Of a DNA stretch of 7,967 nt, positions 5,490-7,967 are shown piece by piece. The position numbers were made by a program, and so were the translations under genes. Below the pieces are notes generated by a model. The model did not search any database. It was not told the DNA's origin and saw only the letters and a program-made list of their open reading frames with translations. Source of the stretch: Bacillota bacterium (GTDB taxonomy: Bacteria; Bacillota_I; Bacilli_A; MOL361; Turicibacteraceae); NCBI GenBank assembly GCA_003486705.1, contig DNGE01000045.1, positions 437-8,403 on the forward strand. The letters are read 5' to 3'. Every line of letters starts with the position of its first letter. Within the stretch, counting starts at the first letter, position 1.

Positions 5490-5834
5490 TTGGAGTTTTT
5501 TGGTGTGATTGCTTTTATATTTGTTATTAGCATATTTTTTAATTATTCAAGTTATCCTAAAAAATTCAAACAGATAGAAAATGAAGTCAAAAAGTTAGAA
5601 CGACTTCAAAAGGGAGAAGATGAGATGTCACAACTTTTAGCAGAGTTAGTTGGGAAATCGTGCAAATTATATTCAGATGAAGGATTAACCATTGTCTCAA
5701 ATCACGAAATACCATGCACCGTGCTCGCTGTCGATGAGGAATGGATTAAATTTTCAACAGTTGATAAGAAAAACATTGAAAAGATCGCCATGATTCGTAT
5801 TGAGTCACTTGAAAAAGTTGTGTTAAATGCTTAA
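5490..5834 (+). CDS. Small membrane-anchored protein with a C-terminal Sm/SH3-like domain
   Basis: A 114-residue protein. One N-terminal transmembrane helix (about residues 3-19) is followed by YPKKFK, so the rest probably faces the cytosol. A charged helical linker follows (25-45, with ENEVKKLERL), likely a short coiled coil. The C-terminal part (about 50-112) reads as five beta strands: LVGKSCKLYSD, IPCTVLAVDEEWIKFS, KIAMIRIESLEKVVL. This resembles small beta-barrel domains in Bacillota hypothetical proteins, where a conserved 'VGK' opens the domain; I recall the pattern, but no function is known to me. The start is TTG, with AAAGGGGG seven bases before it. An internal ATG at 5625 could produce a soluble form without the anchor, but a good ribosome site for it (GGGAGAAGATGAG) is only moderate. 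A terminator follows. It is divergent from the GNAT gene. Confidence 0.8.
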   Translation: MEFFGVIAFIFVISIFFNYSSYPKKFKQIENEVKKLERLQKGEDEMSQLLAELVGKSCKLYSDEGLTIVSNHEIPCTVLAVDEEWIKFSTVDKKNIEKIAMIRIESLEKVVLNA

Positions 5835-5906
5835 ATCTAATGGAATGTATCATAATAAATTGAGAGATTCAACATTGGGGTACCGATGAAATTGAAAATT
5901 TATCAT

Positions 5907-5938
5907 AAAAAGGTCGCATATCATCATGCGACCTTTTT
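5907..5938. terminator. Strong intrinsic terminator, bidirectional
   Basis: A perfect 13-bp inverted repeat (AAAAAGGTCGCAT with ATGCGACCTTTTT) closes a six-base loop. The A/T flanks give five T residues on either strand. It ends the plus-strand gene at 5490-5834 about 75 bases after its stop, and would also stop minus-strand transcripts coming from the 5972-6097 frame. Confidence 0.88.
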
Positions 5939-5971
5939 ATTGTCAGGTTTTTTACTAGAATTAAATGTTTG

Positions 5972-6097
5972 TTATACGTATACACAAATCTTATTTAATT
6001 CCCGTTTGTACTTACCGGAATTGGTTTTACTAATAAAATAGCAAAAAAATGTTAACCCCAATAAGATCTCACCATTTTTCCAATTAAAATATTTTAT
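5972..6097 (-). CDS. Possible 41-codon membrane micro-protein with AUA at the start position
   Basis: On the minus strand a near-perfect ribosome site AAGGAGGG (6104-6111) stands six bases before an ATA codon that opens an uninterrupted 41-codon frame ending in TAA. The frame reads KYFNWKNGE, then a hydrophobic stretch ILLGLTFFCYFI, then a basic tail SGKYKRELNK, a layout typical of small membrane proteins. No ATG, GTG or TTG is in place. Either ATA is used (rare), the ATG mutated to ATA and the gene is dead, or the ribosome site is chance. It lies just before a bidirectional terminator. I have no family match for it. Confidence 0.3.
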   Translation of the reverse strand: MKYFNWKNGEILLGLTFFCYFISKTNSGKYKRELNKICVYV

Positions 6098-6111
6098 TAT
6101 TATCCCTCCTT

Positions 6112-6352
6112 ATAAGTATTAAGTACATTCTAATGTTTTGTATAATATTGAACGTCATTTGTAAACTAATATATTAATATAATTTTTAACTATTTTTTGC
6201 ATCCTATTCACAAAAATATATATCTGCTTTATGACTGATTGAGTAGTTCTAATCATGAGACCTACCTATTAATTATGTTTTACTTCACCCAGTTAAAAAT
6301 CAACGTAATAACGTACCTCTAAACTTGTCATCATAAAATACCATCATCATGT
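6112..6352. other. Gene-free AT-rich stretch
   Basis: This is very AT-rich, with stops in all frames and no ribosome site before a usable start. A consensus TATAAT on the plus strand (6141-6146) has no convincing -35, and no plus-strand gene follows it. On the minus strand a TTTACA and TATACA pair in 6131-6161 has only a 15-base spacer, so it is a poor promoter candidate for the micro-frame downstream. Otherwise I see nothing here. Confidence 0.5.
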
Positions 6353-6384
6353 AAAGAAAAAGACCAGCAATGTCGCTGGTCTTT
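6353..6384 (-). terminator. Intrinsic terminator of metK
   Basis: A perfect 10-bp stem, AAAGACCAGC (6359-6368) with GCTGGTCTTT (6375-6384), has a six-base loop. On the minus strand it runs into TTTTTCTTT. It lies 37 bases after the metK stop codon. Confidence 0.88.
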
Positions 6385-6420
6385 CGTGTCTATGCTATTG
6401 TTTGTCACTCAGTATTTGAA

Positions 6421-7581
6421 TTAAGCTAGTTTTTTGACTTTTTCCCATGGTAAATGGTCTTGTCCAAAGTGTCCATACGCTGCTGTTTGTTGGTAAATTG
6501 GCGTGCGTAAGTTTAACATTTCAATGATTCCTTGAGGATCTAACTTAAAGTTACGTTTAACAATGGCAACTAACTCTTCTTGTGTGTACTGACTTGTTCC
6601 AAAGTCTTCAACTAAGATAGACGTTGGTTCAGCTACACCGATTGCGTATGATAATTGAACTTCACATTTTTCAGCCAATTTGTTTGCAACAATGTTTTTG
6701 GCAATGTAACGTGCCATGTAAGCCGCTGAACGGTCTACTTTAGTACTATCTTTTCCTGAGAATGCCCCACCACCATGGCGTGCATACCCTCCGTATGTGT
6801 CAACAATGATTTTACGTCCTGTTAATCCAGCATCCCCTAATGGTCCACCGATTACAAAACGTCCTGTTGGGTTGATGAAGATACGAGTGGCTTCATCCAT
6901 TAATTTTGTGTCGATAATCGGTTCAATCACGTGTTGTTTTAAATCATTAACGATTTGTTCGTGAGTAACTTCTTCTTCATGTTGAGTTGAAATAACGATT
7001 GTATCCACACGCATCACGCGTCCCGCTTCATCATATTCAACGGTTACTTGTGTTTTACCATCCGGACGTAAATAACCTAACGTTCCATTTTTACGAACTT
7101 CACTTAGTCGTTTCGCTAACTTATGAGCTAATGAGATAGGTAATGGCATTAATTCTTCTGTTTCACGACACGCGAATCCGAACATTAACCCTTGGTCTCC
7201 CGCTCCAATTGTTTTTTCTTCTTCTGCATGAACACGAACCTCGATTGACTCATCAACACCTTGTGCAATATCCGCAGATTGTGTACTTAACTCAACCATA
7301 ACGCGACAAGTATTTCCATCTAATCCGATTTCTTTTGCTGTATATCCAACCTCGTTGATTGTTTGACGAACGATAGCTTCATAATCCACACTGGCATCCG
7401 TTGTAATTTCACCTGTTACTAAAACTAAATCTTTACTCGCCACTGTCTCACACGCAACACGTGCTAAAGGATCTTGAGCTAAAACTGCATCTAAAATCGC
7501 GTCTGAAATTTGATCACATAATTTATCTGGATGCCCTTCTGTTACTGATTCTGAAGTGAATAATTTACGTTGTACTGTCAT
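6421..7581 (-). CDS. metK: S-adenosylmethionine synthetase (methionine adenosyltransferase)
   Basis: This cytosolic enzyme makes S-adenosylmethionine from methionine and ATP and releases phosphate and diphosphate. At 386 residues it is full length. The three family hallmarks are present: GHPDK (16-20) in the N-terminal domain, the methionine-loop region around STQSADIAQGVD (99-110), and GAGDQG (126-131). The phosphate-loop signature GGGAFSGKD follows at 270-278 and continues STKVDR. Ser279 stands where many species have Pro and B. subtilis has Ala, so it is a tolerated site. NPTGRFVIGGPLGDAGLTGR (237-256) is also canonical. The ATG at 7581 has AGAAGG 10 bases upstream. Only about 40 leader bases separate the predicted promoter from the start, and I see no S-box or SMK riboswitch. 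The agmatinase gene lies 123 bases upstream on the same strand without a terminator between. Confidence 0.99.
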   Translation of the reverse strand: MTVQRKLFTSESVTEGHPDKLCDQISDAILDAVLAQDPLARVACETVASKDLVLVTGEITTDASVDYEAIVRQTINEVGYTAKEIGLDGNTCRVMVELSTQSADIAQGVDESIEVRVHAEEEKTIGAGDQGLMFGFACRETEELMPLPISLAHKLAKRLSEVRKNGTLGYLRPDGKTQVTVEYDEAGRVMRVDTIVISTQHEEEVTHEQIVNDLKQHVIEPIIDTKLMDEATRIFINPTGRFVIGGPLGDAGLTGRKIIVDTYGGYARHGGGAFSGKDSTKVDRSAAYMARYIAKNIVANKLAEKCEVQLSYAIGVAEPTSILVEDFGTSQYTQEELVAIVKRNFKLDPQGIIEMLNLRTPIYQQTAAYGHFGQDHLPWEKVKKLA

Positions 7582-7629
7582 GAATATTTAACCTTCTTTC
7601 CAATTAAAATCTATCTGCCACAAAGGGGC

Positions 7630-7635
7630 ATTATA
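7630..7635 (-). promoter_or_regulatory. Candidate -10 for a metK promoter
   Basis: On the minus strand a consensus TATAAT stands about 50 bases upstream of the metK ATG. The -35 region (ATGTGA, 7653-7658) is poor. A small hairpin, TGCC/GGCA (7616-7630), overlaps the predicted transcript start. Read-through from the agmatinase gene may add to metK expression. Confidence 0.4.
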
Positions 7636-7704
7636 TATATTTGTATGATTTATCACATAACTCCCATTAAAATTTCTCAATCCCTCAACAAACAACTGAA
7701 ACGA

Positions 7705-7967
7705 TTATTTTGTTGCTAATAATAAAGCCAATTCACGTAATACTTTGCACGCCACAATCGTTGAAACATTTGATTGATCATAGTGAGGACTTAACTCCAC
7801 TATGTCAGCCCCAACTAACTGAACATCTGCTTTTTTTAATTCAACAAACAATCGTTCTAATTCCTTATAGGTAATTCCACCTGGTTCAGGTGTTCCTGTT
7901 CCCGAGAATACAGATGGATCAAGAACATCTAAATCAATAGTTACATAAACTTTTTTCCCACCTAATG
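7705..7967 (-). CDS. speB: Agmatinase (ureohydrolase family), C-terminal 86 residues, 5' end outside the window
   Basis: Agmatinase splits agmatine into putrescine and urea with two manganese ions. The visible end carries the third ureohydrolase signature, TIDLDVLDPSVFSGTGTPEP, with the two metal-binding Asp residues of DLD and the GTGTPEPGG loop. The first Ser of the usual SxDxD pattern is Thr here, and the usual APG is FSG. The later GADIVELSPHYD and the helix VSTIVACKVLRELALLLA are normal for the family; the Glu in VELSPHYD is the general substrate-side acid. Agmatinase is favoured over arginase or formimidoylglutamase because of GTGTPEPGG and NELSP-like VELSP. The missing N-terminal two thirds prevents a firm substrate call. 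Stop at 7705; no terminator follows before metK. Confidence 0.85.
   Translation of the reverse strand, partial: LGGKKVYVTIDLDVLDPSVFSGTGTPEPGGITYKELERLFVELKKADVQLVGADIVELSPHYDQSNVSTIVACKVLRELALLLATK

Noticed and set aside
7582..7704. SAM riboswitch (S-box or SMK) upstream of metK
   Set aside because: No GGAUGG-type SMK core, no four-helix S-box layout and no transcription attenuator is visible; only a 4-bp hairpin is present.

Overview
This is an AT-rich window with strong AAGGAGG-type Shine-Dalgarno sites, GTG and TTG starts, compact intrinsic terminators and Gram-positive-type LexA boxes. Together these point to a low-GC Bacillota (Firmicutes) chromosome. The gene content (NSS amino-acid transporter, MutX-like Nudix enzyme, GNAT, metK, agmatinase) is ordinary chromosomal content. 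I cannot name the genus from sequence alone. No rRNA, tRNA, insertion sequence, integrase, CRISPR array or obvious defence system is visible.

Layout, left to right. At 3-1490 (minus) is a nearly complete sodium-dependent NSS-family transporter, with a structured leader and an extended -10 promoter at 1627-1654. At 1808-2434 (minus) is a stand-alone M23 metallopeptidase without a signal peptide, closed by its own terminator. At 2700-3427 (minus) is a decayed metallophosphoesterase gene with three in-frame stops and one frameshift. It is the second gene of a small operon behind an intact Nudix hydrolase (3461-3928, minus). Upstream of these, a gene of unknown function (4161-4550, minus) is followed by two LexA-type boxes and a terminator. 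A GNAT acetyltransferase (4802-5350, minus) and a small membrane-anchored protein (5490-5834, plus) are transcribed divergently from overlapping promoters. At 5835-6420 there is no confident gene, but there are a bidirectional terminator and a possible 41-codon frame with a strong ribosome site and an AUA at the start position. metK (6421-7581, minus) and the 3' end of an agmatinase gene (7705-7967, minus) close the window.

Almost everything is on the minus strand, in several short transcription units. The agmatinase and metK genes may be co-transcribed, because no terminator separates them. Both bear on polyamine metabolism: agmatinase makes putrescine, and AdoMet is the precursor of the aminopropyl donor for spermidine. 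The most striking unexplained signal is the LexA-box pair at 4116-4162, which has no obvious SOS gene in the usual position. The nearest downstream gene on the minus strand is a MutX-like nucleotide-sanitising enzyme, but an intrinsic terminator lies between them. Other signals worth following are the NSS leader hairpin that could compete with its own ribosome site, the AUA micro-frame, and the recently broken phosphoesterase.
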